DNA of 40,453 bases from Fidelibacterota bacterium UBA2986 (GTDB taxonomy: Bacteria; Fidelibacterota; Marinisomatia; Marinisomatales; AB-629-J13). A program made the position numbers and the translations under genes. The DNA lies in assembly GCA_002346675.1 (NCBI GenBank), contig DEAI01000042.1, positions 1-40,453 of the forward strand, in the 5' to 3' direction. The notes under the pieces were generated by a model. It was not told the DNA's origin, made no database searches, and saw only the letters and a program-made list of their open reading frames with translations. This document shows positions 24,743 to 32,680 of this stretch, one piece after another; the first letter of the stretch is position 1, and each line of letters opens with the position of its first letter.

Positions 24743-25602
24743 AAGATAAGCAGTTCTGGCTAGCGAGCGCATTGATCACGCTGCTATTGATTATATATTG
24801 GCTTGTCGGACATCCATTTTTTATAACTGATAGAATTGTCATGTTTCTTGCTATCCTTATTCTAGGTGGTACGCTTATATATAACATTAGGTACGCTGAA
24901 AGAGGTGGTGAGACTTACCTCAGGCCAATCCCAGGCTTAAAAGCAGTAGAAGAGGCAGTAGGGAGATCAACTGAGATGGGAAGACCAATCTTATACATCC
25001 CTGGTATTCAAGATATGGACCAGGTTGAGACTGTTGCAGGAGTTGTCGTGCTAGGCCATGTAGCAAAGATGACAGCTAGATATGAAACAAGTTTAAATGT
25101 TCCAGTAGCAAGGTCAATTGTTATGAAAGCTGCACGGGAAGCATGTAGAGAGTCCTACACGGTTGAGGGGCGACCTGATATGTTTAACGAGGATATGGTA
25201 CATTATCTGACAGATGATCAGTTTGCATATGCTGCAGGGGTCAATGGTATAATGGTTCGAGAAAAACCAGCTGCATGTCTATATATGGGTAAATTCTATG
25301 CAGAGTCTCTTATCCTAGCTGAAACAGGAAACTCAATTGGTGCAATACAAATTGCTGGAACTGCATCACAAGCTCAAATACCATTTTTTGTTACAGCATG
25401 TGACTATACATTAATCGGTGAAGAATTTTTCGCGGCAAGCGCATATTTAAGTCAAAAGCCCGAGCTTGTCGGTGGAGTAAGAGGTCAAGATATGATCAAG
25501 GTATTTGTTATAGCCACAATAATATTTTCTACTCTGATGATGATCTTGTTTGAATCAACTGGTATCGGGTTTAATATTTCTAACTTTTTAACAATCAGAT
25601 AG
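24739..25602 (+). CDS. Membrane protein resembling DUF6754
   Basis: The 287-residue protein has two N-terminal transmembrane segments (about 7-24 and 32-50) and one near the C terminus (about 254-272). The central soluble region contains R-P-I-P-G-L-K-A-V-E-E-A-V-G-R-S-T-E-M-G, an I-P-G-I-Q-D motif, Y-E-T-S-L-N-V-P-V-A-R-S, and a well-conserved-looking Y-M-G-K-F-Y-A-E-S-L-I-L-A-E-T-G-N. This pattern recalls the uncharacterised DUF6754 family; the assignment is from memory. The start is TTG within the stop of the upstream gene. The compact Gly/Ala-rich central domain suggests ligand or partner binding at the membrane face. Function unknown. Confidence 0.65.
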   Translation: MKDKQFWLASALITLLLIIYWLVGHPFFITDRIVMFLAILILGGTLIYNIRYAERGGETYLRPIPGLKAVEEAVGRSTEMGRPILYIPGIQDMDQVETVAGVVVLGHVAKMTARYETSLNVPVARSIVMKAAREACRESYTVEGRPDMFNEDMVHYLTDDQFAYAAGVNGIMVREKPAACLYMGKFYAESLILAETGNSIGAIQIAGTASQAQIPFFVTACDYTLIGEEFFAASAYLSQKPELVGGVRGQDMIKVFVIATIIFSTLMMILFESTGIGFNISNFLTIR

Positions 25603-25614
25603 TATTTAATAATT

Positions 25615-26439
25615 ATGCTTTGGAAAAGACAGATACCAATATTAATAGTCGCAGTTATTGGCTTGATTACATTATTTGGATGGTTTATAAATGAACCCCA
25701 CATTAAAGAATTTGTAGGCGATGATGCCACGCAATGGTATGATATATTAGCAAGTTTTGCGATAATATTAGGAGCACTGAATCTGATCAAGCTTCAAATA
25801 CAAAAGGTTTTATATAAGAAGCCAGGGTGGGGCTATAGTTTAATAGCTGTATTTGGTTTCATTTTTTCAATTACCGCTGGATTTTTTATTAAGGGAGTTG
25901 ATGACTCTGTCGCAGAGTGGGGAGCACATGTCACCTCTGATGGCACCTTATTTAAATGGATGTTTGACTATGTATTTTCACCAATGTCGGCGACAATGTT
26001 TTCACTGTTGGCTTTTTTTGTTGCCTCAGCCTCTTATAGAGCATTCAGGATTAGAAACTTTGAGGCAACACTTCTACTTGTATCTGGAATAATAATTATG
26101 GTTGGTAGGGTCCCAATAGGTGGTGTCATATCATCCTGGTTTGTAATGTATCTTATTATTCTTTGCGCTGGTATTTATGTGAATTCCTGGAAAAAGGATA
26201 TAAAAATAACTTTTATTTTTGTTTCTATAGGTATCTCTCTAGTAACTATTGGTGGAATAGTCACAGGTTGGCCAATAGATCAGCCTGGTATATTTTATCT
26301 TCCTTCTTTACAAGAGTGGATATATTATTATCCTAATGTTGCTGGAGCACGAGCAATTATGATAGGTATAGGTCTCGGAATATTTGCAACATCTATCCGC
26401 TATATACTCGGTATTGAGCGATCGTATATAGGAGAATAA
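25615..26439 (+). CDS. Polytopic membrane protein of the MutL-like cluster (1)
   Basis: The 274-residue protein has about eight hydrophobic segments (roughly 7-25, 43-62, 73-92, 122-141, 148-166, 170-190, 197-215, 243-262). A motif R-I-R-N-F-E-A-T-L-L-L lies between segments four and five. I recognise no transporter signature. It lies 12 bases after the DUF6754-like gene, and the next gene starts one base after its stop, so it is a part of the same coupled unit and probably of the same membrane complex. No clear Shine-Dalgarno site precedes the ATG. Confidence 0.6.
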   Translation: MLWKRQIPILIVAVIGLITLFGWFINEPHIKEFVGDDATQWYDILASFAIILGALNLIKLQIQKVLYKKPGWGYSLIAVFGFIFSITAGFFIKGVDDSVAEWGAHVTSDGTLFKWMFDYVFSPMSATMFSLLAFFVASASYRAFRIRNFEATLLLVSGIIIMVGRVPIGGVISSWFVMYLIILCAGIYVNSWKKDIKITFIFVSIGISLVTIGGIVTGWPIDQPGIFYLPSLQEWIYYYPNVAGARAIMIGIGLGIFATSIRYILGIERSYIGE

Positions 26440-26440
26440 A

Positions 26441-27286
26441 GTGAAAAAGTTAGAAGATTTATTTTTACAAATTGGTAACATTGATAGAAGATGGATATTT
26501 ATCATTATTGCTATTGTGGTTGTTATTCCACTTTTAGTTCCAATTGGTTTGCCTATAAGGGCAACAGATACTTCAAGGGATGTGTTTGAAGCGATTGAAT
26601 CATTGCCAAAAGGCTCAAAAGTTTTATTATCGATTGAATACAGTCCTAGCACGAAGCCAGAGAATCATCCAATGGCCATCAGTATCCTCAGACACTTGTT
26701 TCGAAATGATCATATTGTCTATGTTACTTGCTTATGGCCAGATGGTCAGTTTATGGCTCAAGACGCTCTTAATCAAGTAGCTGAAGGCGAATATGGGAAA
26801 AAGTATGGAAAAGACTATGTTCTGCTTGGATATAGACCAGGCGGAGAGGCTGTCGTTAAGGGTATAGTAAGCAACATAAGGAAATTATATTCGGTAGACG
26901 CAAAACAGACTAAGATTGATGAGATACCAATAATGAATGGTATAACTAACTTTAAAGATTTTGCTTTTTTATTTAGTGTTTCAGCTGGCTATCCGGGAAC
27001 AATCGAATGGGTACAATATGCAGCTGATCCTACTGGAGTTCCTATGAGTTCTGGTGTTACATCTATTCAGGTTAATGAGGTAATGCCCTATGTACAGTCA
27101 GGTCAAATGGTGGGGGTTTTAGCTGGTATGCCAGGCGCTGCTGAGTATGAGTCTCTGATTGGTAAAAAAGGTTCTGCAACCAGCGGAATGGATGCTCAGT
27201 CTGTTGCACATCTTGTTATAGTGCTATTTATTGTGCTTGGAAATACCGCATATTTTATTGAACGAAAAAGGTCGAAAAAATACTAA
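26441..27286 (+). CDS. Membrane-anchored alpha/beta domain protein of the MutL-like cluster
   Basis: The 281-residue protein has an N-terminal transmembrane segment (about 19-38), a large soluble domain and a C-terminal one (about 253-270) ending in a basic tail, so both ends should face the same side. The soluble part has R-A-T-D-T-S-R-D-V-F-E-A-I-E-S-L-P near the membrane, a S-I-E-Y-S-P strand, L-G-Y-R-P-G-G-E-A-V-V-K-G-I-V near residue 128, and V-Q-S-G-Q-M-V-G-V-L-A-G-M-P-G-A-A-E-Y. The pattern suggests a Rossmann-like fold; catalytic residues are not evident. GGAG with good spacing precedes the GTG start. Unknown function. Confidence 0.6.
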   Translation: MKKLEDLFLQIGNIDRRWIFIIIAIVVVIPLLVPIGLPIRATDTSRDVFEAIESLPKGSKVLLSIEYSPSTKPENHPMAISILRHLFRNDHIVYVTCLWPDGQFMAQDALNQVAEGEYGKKYGKDYVLLGYRPGGEAVVKGIVSNIRKLYSVDAKQTKIDEIPIMNGITNFKDFAFLFSVSAGYPGTIEWVQYAADPTGVPMSSGVTSIQVNEVMPYVQSGQMVGVLAGMPGAAEYESLIGKKGSATSGMDAQSVAHLVIVLFIVLGNTAYFIERKRSKKY

Positions 27287-27287
27287 T

Positions 27288-28145
27288 ATGAATTTTTCAA
27301 TTATATTAGGTGGATGGACAGCAACTTTTTTAACAATAGGTATCTTTTCCTATCTCTATAAGGATAATCCATTTTATAAAATAGCAGAACATTTATTTGT
27401 TGGAATTTCTGCTGGCTATTTATTTTCGCTTGGGTTTTGGACTCAGCTCCAGCCTAATTTATTTGGTAGGTTATTTCCAGCGAAACATTATGATCCGGAT
27501 ACTATTACATATTCAATATATAATGTCTTGAGTTTTTTCTTTAGTTCCATATTTCCTGCTGGCGGGATTGATAAAGGTCATGATCAACATCTTATATATT
27601 TATTACCTTTGATTCTTGGAATTATGATGCTTCTAAGTTTATTTCCTAGTATTAGTTGGATGGCACGTTGGGGTATTGCCTATATAGTTGGTATGGCAGC
27701 TGGTTTAAGGGCTTATGGATATCTAAGTTCAAATGTGATCGGACAAGTCAAGGGTACAGCTGTTAACATATTTGATTTTAGCCTTCCTATTTTTAGTTTA
27801 TCATCACCATCTGTTTTTAATAATATAATTATTTTTATCGGTACTATATGTGGTCTCTTATATTTTTATTTTTCAAAAGAACAAAAAGGTGCTTTGGGGA
27901 AGGCCACGAAAATAGGTATTAATTTTTTAATGATTAGCTTTGGAGCATCTTTTGGTTTTGCAGTAATGGGTCGTATATCTCTTCTAATTGGAAGGTTTAG
28001 CGATTTAATTAAGTTTTCTGGTAGTGAATATAATTATGCTACATTTATAATTTTGATTGTTGTTGTTGGAATCTTAGGATTTGCTGCTTTTAAGAATAAA
28101 AATGAAAAAGAACAATTATCTAATGACAATCAAAATTTTTCTTAA
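27288..28145 (+). CDS. Polytopic membrane protein of the MutL-like cluster (2)
   Basis: The 285-residue protein, starting at ATG 27288 one base after the preceding stop, has about seven or eight hydrophobic segments. Early motifs are D-N-P-F-Y-K-I-A-E-H-L-F-V-G-I-S-A-G-Y and a G-A-S-F-G-F-A-V-M-G-R-I-S-L-L-I-G-R segment in the last third, with a polar, charged C-terminal tail. I do not recognise the family. An earlier in-frame start at 27231 would overlap the neighbour by 56 bases and is less likely. It is the last gene of the seven-gene block; a hairpin follows at 28164. Confidence 0.6.
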   Translation: MNFSIILGGWTATFLTIGIFSYLYKDNPFYKIAEHLFVGISAGYLFSLGFWTQLQPNLFGRLFPAKHYDPDTITYSIYNVLSFFFSSIFPAGGIDKGHDQHLIYLLPLILGIMMLLSLFPSISWMARWGIAYIVGMAAGLRAYGYLSSNVIGQVKGTAVNIFDFSLPIFSLSSPSVFNNIIIFIGTICGLLYFYFSKEQKGALGKATKIGINFLMISFGASFGFAVMGRISLLIGRFSDLIKFSGSEYNYATFIILIVVVGILGFAAFKNKNEKEQLSNDNQNFS

Positions 28146-28163
28146 GATAAAAATAGTATAATC

Positions 28164-28189
28164 ATTGGGAATATTTTTATTATTCCAAT
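28164..28189 (+). terminator. Hairpin after the MutL-like cluster, possible terminator
   Basis: ATTGGGAATA (28164-28173) pairs with TATTCCAAT (28181-28189) with one bulged G and a T-rich seven-base loop. It lies 18 bases after the cluster's last stop. The T-tract following it is broken, so termination is only possible. Confidence 0.35.
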
Positions 28190-28240
28190 TATGTAATTTA
28201 TTTTACCTTAAGAGTTATTTTATAATAAATAATTTTACCT

Positions 28241-29143
28241 ATTTTATTACAAATTGAAAACCTTTCTGTATCTTATAAAAAGGGAACGGATTATTTCCCA
28301 GTTGTAGATAATCTTAACTTTTCTATTTATAAGGGAAAAGTAACAGCAATTATTGGTGAGTCAGGAGGTGGTAAAACTCAGACAGGGTTGGCAATAGCTG
28401 GACTTTTACCAAAAACTGCAAGATTCAAATTAGAATCTAACCCTTCCCTAAAAAACTTTATTATATCATTTATTTTTCAGGATCCTCTGAATGCCTTAAA
28501 TCCTCTTATGAAAATAGGTTCTCAGATTAAGGAAGCAATCAAAACTAAATCTAATTCAATTAATAAAAAACAGCTAGTTTTGGATTTGTTGGATAAATTA
28601 GAAATATCTGATTCTACAAAAAGATATAAACAATATCCCTACGAACTTTCGGGAGGGATGAGACAAAGAATATTGATCGCTATGGCGTTGGCAAGAGATC
28701 CTGATATTTTAATTGCAGATGAGCCTGCTACCTCTCTTGATGTAAGAATAAAATATCAGATAATTGAAATGTTAAAAAAAATATGTTTAGAGTCCGATAA
28801 AGCCATTATTTATATTACACATGATTTAGACTCTGTTAAGGGTTTTGCAGATTATATAACTATAATGTATGCAGGAAAAATAGTTGAATGGGGAAGGGCC
28901 GAATCAATTTATCATAATCCAAAACATCCCTACACAAAGAATCTAATTAAACTGTCTCAGCAATATAAAAACCAAGAAGGTAGACTTGAATATATCAAAG
29001 GTCAGCCACCCTTACCAGAAAATTTTTCAGAGGGATGTAGATTTCATCCTAGGTGCGAAGTTGCAATTGAAAACTGTAAATTAGAAGATCCGAAAATAAA
29101 GGGTACAACAGAGCATTGGTGGAAATGTCCACTAAATGATTAA
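28241..29143 (+). CDS. Oligopeptide/dipeptide-type ABC transporter ATPase, non-canonical start
   Basis: The product (about 300 residues) is an OppD/DppD-like ATPase: L-L-Q-I-E-N-L-S-V-S-Y at the N terminus, Walker A G-E-S-G-G-G-K-T, Q-loop F-Q-D-P-L-N-A-L-N-P, signature L-S-G-G-M-R-Q-R, Walker B I-L-I-A-D-E-P, H-loop T-H-D, and the C-terminal H-P-R-C region with two further Cys typical of the Opp subfamily. In the frame there is no ATG, GTG or TTG before Walker A: the first canonical codon, TTG 28388, would remove it. Stop codons at 28223 and 28226 bound the start; ATT 28241 (M-L-L-Q-I-E-N) fits the family length best, with ATA 28229 and ATT 28232 also possible. No permease or binding-protein genes are near, so partners must be elsewhere. 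Confidence 0.75.
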   Translation: MLLQIENLSVSYKKGTDYFPVVDNLNFSIYKGKVTAIIGESGGGKTQTGLAIAGLLPKTARFKLESNPSLKNFIISFIFQDPLNALNPLMKIGSQIKEAIKTKSNSINKKQLVLDLLDKLEISDSTKRYKQYPYELSGGMRQRILIAMALARDPDILIADEPATSLDVRIKYQIIEMLKKICLESDKAIIYITHDLDSVKGFADYITIMYAGKIVEWGRAESIYHNPKHPYTKNLIKLSQQYKNQEGRLEYIKGQPPLPENFSEGCRFHPRCEVAIENCKLEDPKIKGTTEHWWKCPLND

Positions 29144-29351
29144 TTTAAAGTTTTAATAAACAGATTATTAAGGTTGAATATTGGAATAATATAACCAATA
29201 CTATTGTCGAATATTTATCGGTGAAGGTACTTAATTAAGTTATATAACAAGATTCTCATGTTTATCAGATATTCAAATAAATATTTATTCTTCTTTAATT
29301 TTATTTTTAAATAGATTACTATATTATTCTCAAGCATAAATAGGAAACTTT
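29144..29351. other. Longest intergenic stretch, no clear gene
   Basis: These 208 bases are very AT-rich. A weak hairpin (TATTGG 29179-29184 with CCAATA 29195-29200, ten-base loop) is present, but no T-run follows, and no conserved RNA or good promoter pair is evident. The only clear signal is AGGAAA just before the ATG at 29352. Confidence 0.5.
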
Positions 29352-32300
29352 ATGATAAAATATAAAATTCAGAAAATATTTTTTATTTTAATTCTTATCA
29401 ATATTTCTTCATTCGGAAATCAAGAGAAATTTGTGATCCGTATACAAAATCCTGATGAAGGATTATTTTTCAAATATAGATCTCCTGAATACGATATGCC
29501 TGCTTATAAACCAGGCGAATATTTAGATTTAGTCGTAAATACTAATTTGTATGAAGAAATAGTGGAAGAAGGTCATTCAGTTTTAATTATGCAGACAGAG
29601 GCAGAGTTAAGACAAAATCTTAGAGGTGTCAGAGATTTGTATGGCTACAGAAATTATGAAGATGTGTTGACTGAACTTCAGGATATAGCTGAGCAATATC
29701 CGGATATATGTCAGCTGGTTGACCTTGGAGATACATGGGGCAAGGAATATGCTGATGATGGTGAAAATTATTACTCCGATTTTTATCATGAAGTTTGGGG
29801 TTTGAAAGTTTCAGATAATGTCGGTATTGATGAGGACGAACCGGGAACTTTCTTCATGGGAATGCACCACTCTCGTGAACCAATTAGTGTGGAAGTTGTT
29901 ATGGGGATATTATACCATCTATTAAATAATTATGGTACTGACCCAAATATAACCGGTATTATAAATAACACACAAATTTGGTTTGTCCCTATTGTAAATC
30001 CCAACGGTCACCAAATAGTCACTGAGGAAATTGATCTATGGTGGAGAAAAAATATTAGAGATAATAATGAAAATGGACAATTTGATACATCTAATGACTA
30101 CGGCTACGGAACAGATGGGGTTGACCCAAACCGAAATTATGGATTCCAATATGGAGAGGTTGGTACATCAAATAGTTTTAACTCTCCTGTCTACCATGGA
30201 CCAAATGCTTGGTCAGAGCCTGAAAATGTGGCAATGAAAAATTTGCTCGAGTCAAATCATTTTGTTACAGGTATAACATATCATAGCTATAGCGAGTTGG
30301 TACTATTTCCTTTTGGATATGAAATGGGAGTATCTGCTCCTGATCATGATGCCTTAGAGGAGTTAGCTGTCGAAATGGCGGTTACTATTCCTGCCCAAGG
30401 TGGTGGCCACTATACTCCGCAACAAAGTTTAGAGTTGTATCCATGCATGGGAACCACTGATGACTACGCCTATGGTGTACATTCCATATTTTCTTTTACC
30501 ATTGAGCTTGGTACTCAGTTTATACCTCCTGCAGGACAAATAGATCAAATAGTGGAAGAAAACCTTGAAGCTGCAATGATCCTATTAAATCGTGTCAATC
30601 GAAAATCCTTAACTGGACATATATCAGATTCAGAATCTGGTGATCCAATTATGGCTGAGGTTTATGTTGAGGAAATTGATAATACAGGTAATTATAAATT
30701 CCCTAGTATAAGTGATAGTAGCTTTGGCCGCTACTATCGTCTTTTGCAAGCCGGAGAATATGAGGTCACTTTTTCTGCAGCAGGATATGAATCTGTAACT
30801 GAAACCGTAAATATTTCATCGTTTCAACAAACTATACTTAATGTCTCTCTCAACCCTTTAACTCTGATTTCCGTAAATGGACAGATAACAGATGGGATAA
30901 CCGGGCTGCCTATTGAAAATGCATCAGTCAATTTTAATGAAGGAGAAACCGTGAATACTGATACAGAAGGATATTTTACACTTCCCGATGTTTACAGTGG
31001 TGTTTACAGTATGCATGTAGAGTCCGAAAACTATTCATCTGTTGAAATAGACGTGGAAATCTCTATAAATGATTCATTTATATCAATTGAATTGTTTACT
31101 TATTATACAGAATCATTTGAATCTGTTGAATTCAGTGAAGATTGGACCACAGGAGGGAGTGCTGAGTGGTTTTTTGATACAGAATCTGTTTATGGGGGTA
31201 TGTACTCTGTACGATCTGGAGAAATTGATCATAATCAAAGTTCAGATTTAACTCTTGATTTAAATGTAACGGCTCATGGCTCTGTAGGGTTTTATTTTAG
31301 GGTTGCTTCAGAGTATAGTCAGTCAGGAAATTACTTTTATGATGGATTAGAATTTTATATTAACGATGAATTGATAGGACAGTATCAACCTACAACTGAA
31401 GGAGAAACACCTTGGAATTATGCTTCCTTCCCTGTTGCAACCGGACAATATACTTTCACTTGGAGCTATGTAAAAGATGGTGGAGGTGGTTCAACTGACA
31501 TGGAGGAGGATTGTGTATGGGTTGATTTGGTCGAATTTCCACCTACCCAATCGAATAACCCGCAAGTTGTAACTGTTTCACCGGGATATTCAGTTGATTG
31601 GAATCTAGTAAGTTTGCCCATATCAACTGATGACAATCAGGCAGATATTCTTTTTCCAAATATGGTAGGCAATACTCTATACTCGTTCAATAATGAGTAT
31701 ATTCAGGAAGAATCCCTAGAAAATGGGGAAGGATATTGGATACGACTTTTAAATGATGAAGCGATCACATTTACAGGATATGAATCCAATGAATTACAGA
31801 TCAATATTACGGAGGGTTGGAATTTGATAGGTAGCCTTTCTTTTGATATAAACTTTAGTGAGAGTCTTTATGATCCCGAAGAAATTATTCTACTCCCTAC
31901 ACTTTATGGATATAATGGGGGAAGTTATCAGTTTTCAGACTATATAAATGCCGGATATGGATATTGGATACGTAGTATTGCAGATGGAGAAATCGTCATA
32001 TCTAATTCTCCGTTAAGCTCAGAGAGAACTACTCCAAATATATCACAATATTTAAATGATTTCAATTCCATCCAAATAAATGGACAAATGTTATATTTTG
32101 GAGAAAATATTCCTAAAGGTCAAAACCTTTGGTATAGTCTGCCACCTTATTTTGAAGCGCTCACAAATGACATTCGATTTAAAAACGATAGCTATGTTTC
32201 TGAAAATGGTGGTGAGATATTTATTAAAAACTCTGATATTAATAATACAATTGTATATAATATCAAAGAGGGAGAAACTTGGCAGTTAATAAATAATAAT

Positions 32301-32672
32301 ACAAATTTTATTAAAAATATATATGATAGTGGATCTTTGAACATACTGGAGAATATTTCAAAATTTTCTCTAGAGAAAGTAGTAACAACTCCTGAAATTG
32401 TTTCAGTCAGTTCAAATTTTCCGAATCCATTTAATAATAAAACAAGTTTTACTGTTTTATTACCACGGGAAGAAATTATTTCTGTTAATATTTATGATAT
32501 AAATGGTAAGCATGTTTTAAAAGTAATGGATGGTAAAAAATCAGCAGGGACCTATTCTTTATCTTGGAATGGATTGGATGAAGCCCAGAGTCTGGTATCG
32601 AGTGGTACTTATTTTCTGTTAGTAACAGCAGGCGAATTTAGTAAAGTAACAAAAATAGTGTTTCTTAAATAG
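29352..32672 (+). CDS. Secreted M14 zinc carboxypeptidase with T9SS sorting domain
   Basis: The 1106-residue protein begins with a signal peptide (hydrophobic about 8-21). The M14 domain spans about 95-410: zinc ligands His173 and Glu176 (H-H-S-R-E-P), His311 (T-Y-H-S-Y-S), substrate-binding D-P-N-R-N-Y at 258-263 and catalytic Glu385 (F-T-I-E-L-G), as in carboxypeptidase T-like enzymes that trim C-terminal residues from peptides. Two carboxypeptidase-regulatory-like beta domains follow (about 415-575, with T-G-H-I-S-D and N-G-Q-I-T-D starts), then a jelly-roll-like module (about 585-735, ending V-K-D-G-G-G-G-S-T-D-M), two W-N-L repeats from Trp750, and the T9SS sorting domain with F-P-N-P-F-N at 1023-1028. 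AGGAAA before the ATG supports the start. Likely surface-attached or extracellular. Confidence 0.9.
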   Translation: MIKYKIQKIFFILILINISSFGNQEKFVIRIQNPDEGLFFKYRSPEYDMPAYKPGEYLDLVVNTNLYEEIVEEGHSVLIMQTEAELRQNLRGVRDLYGYRNYEDVLTELQDIAEQYPDICQLVDLGDTWGKEYADDGENYYSDFYHEVWGLKVSDNVGIDEDEPGTFFMGMHHSREPISVEVVMGILYHLLNNYGTDPNITGIINNTQIWFVPIVNPNGHQIVTEEIDLWWRKNIRDNNENGQFDTSNDYGYGTDGVDPNRNYGFQYGEVGTSNSFNSPVYHGPNAWSEPENVAMKNLLESNHFVTGITYHSYSELVLFPFGYEMGVSAPDHDALEELAVEMAVTIPAQGGGHYTPQQSLELYPCMGTTDDYAYGVHSIFSFTIELGTQFIPPAGQIDQIVEENLEAAMILLNRVNRKSLTGHISDSESGDPIMAEVYVEEIDNTGNYKFPSISDSSFGRYYRLLQAGEYEVTFSAAGYESVTETVNISSFQQTILNVSLNPLTLISVNGQITDGITGLPIENASVNFNEGETVNTDTEGYFTLPDVYSGVYSMHVESENYSSVEIDVEISINDSFISIELFTYYTESFESVEFSEDWTTGGSAEWFFDTESVYGGMYSVRSGEIDHNQSSDLTLDLNVTAHGSVGFYFRVASEYSQSGNYFYDGLEFYINDELIGQYQPTTEGETPWNYASFPVATGQYTFTWSYVKDGGGGSTDMEEDCVWVDLVEFPPTQSNNPQVVTVSPGYSVDWNLVSLPISTDDNQADILFPNMVGNTLYSFNNEYIQEESLENGEGYWIRLLNDEAITFTGYESNELQINITEGWNLIGSLSFDINFSESLYDPEEIILLPTLYGYNGGSYQFSDYINAGYGYWIRSIADGEIVISNSPLSSERTTPNISQYLNDFNSIQINGQMLYFGENIPKGQNLWYSLPPYFEALTNDIRFKNDSYVSENGGEIFIKNSDINNTIVYNIKEGETWQLINNNTNFIKNIYDSGSLNILENISKFSLEKVVTTPEIVSVSSNFPNPFNNKTSFTVLLPREEIISVNIYDINGKHVLKVMDGKKSAGTYSLSWNGLDEAQSLVSSGTYFLLVTAGEFSKVTKIVFLK

Positions 32673-32680
32673 AGGATCCA

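Noticed and set aside
29144..29351. Small RNA or riboswitch in the longest intergenic gap
   Set aside because: Only a weak hairpin without T-run is seen, and no conserved riboswitch motif.
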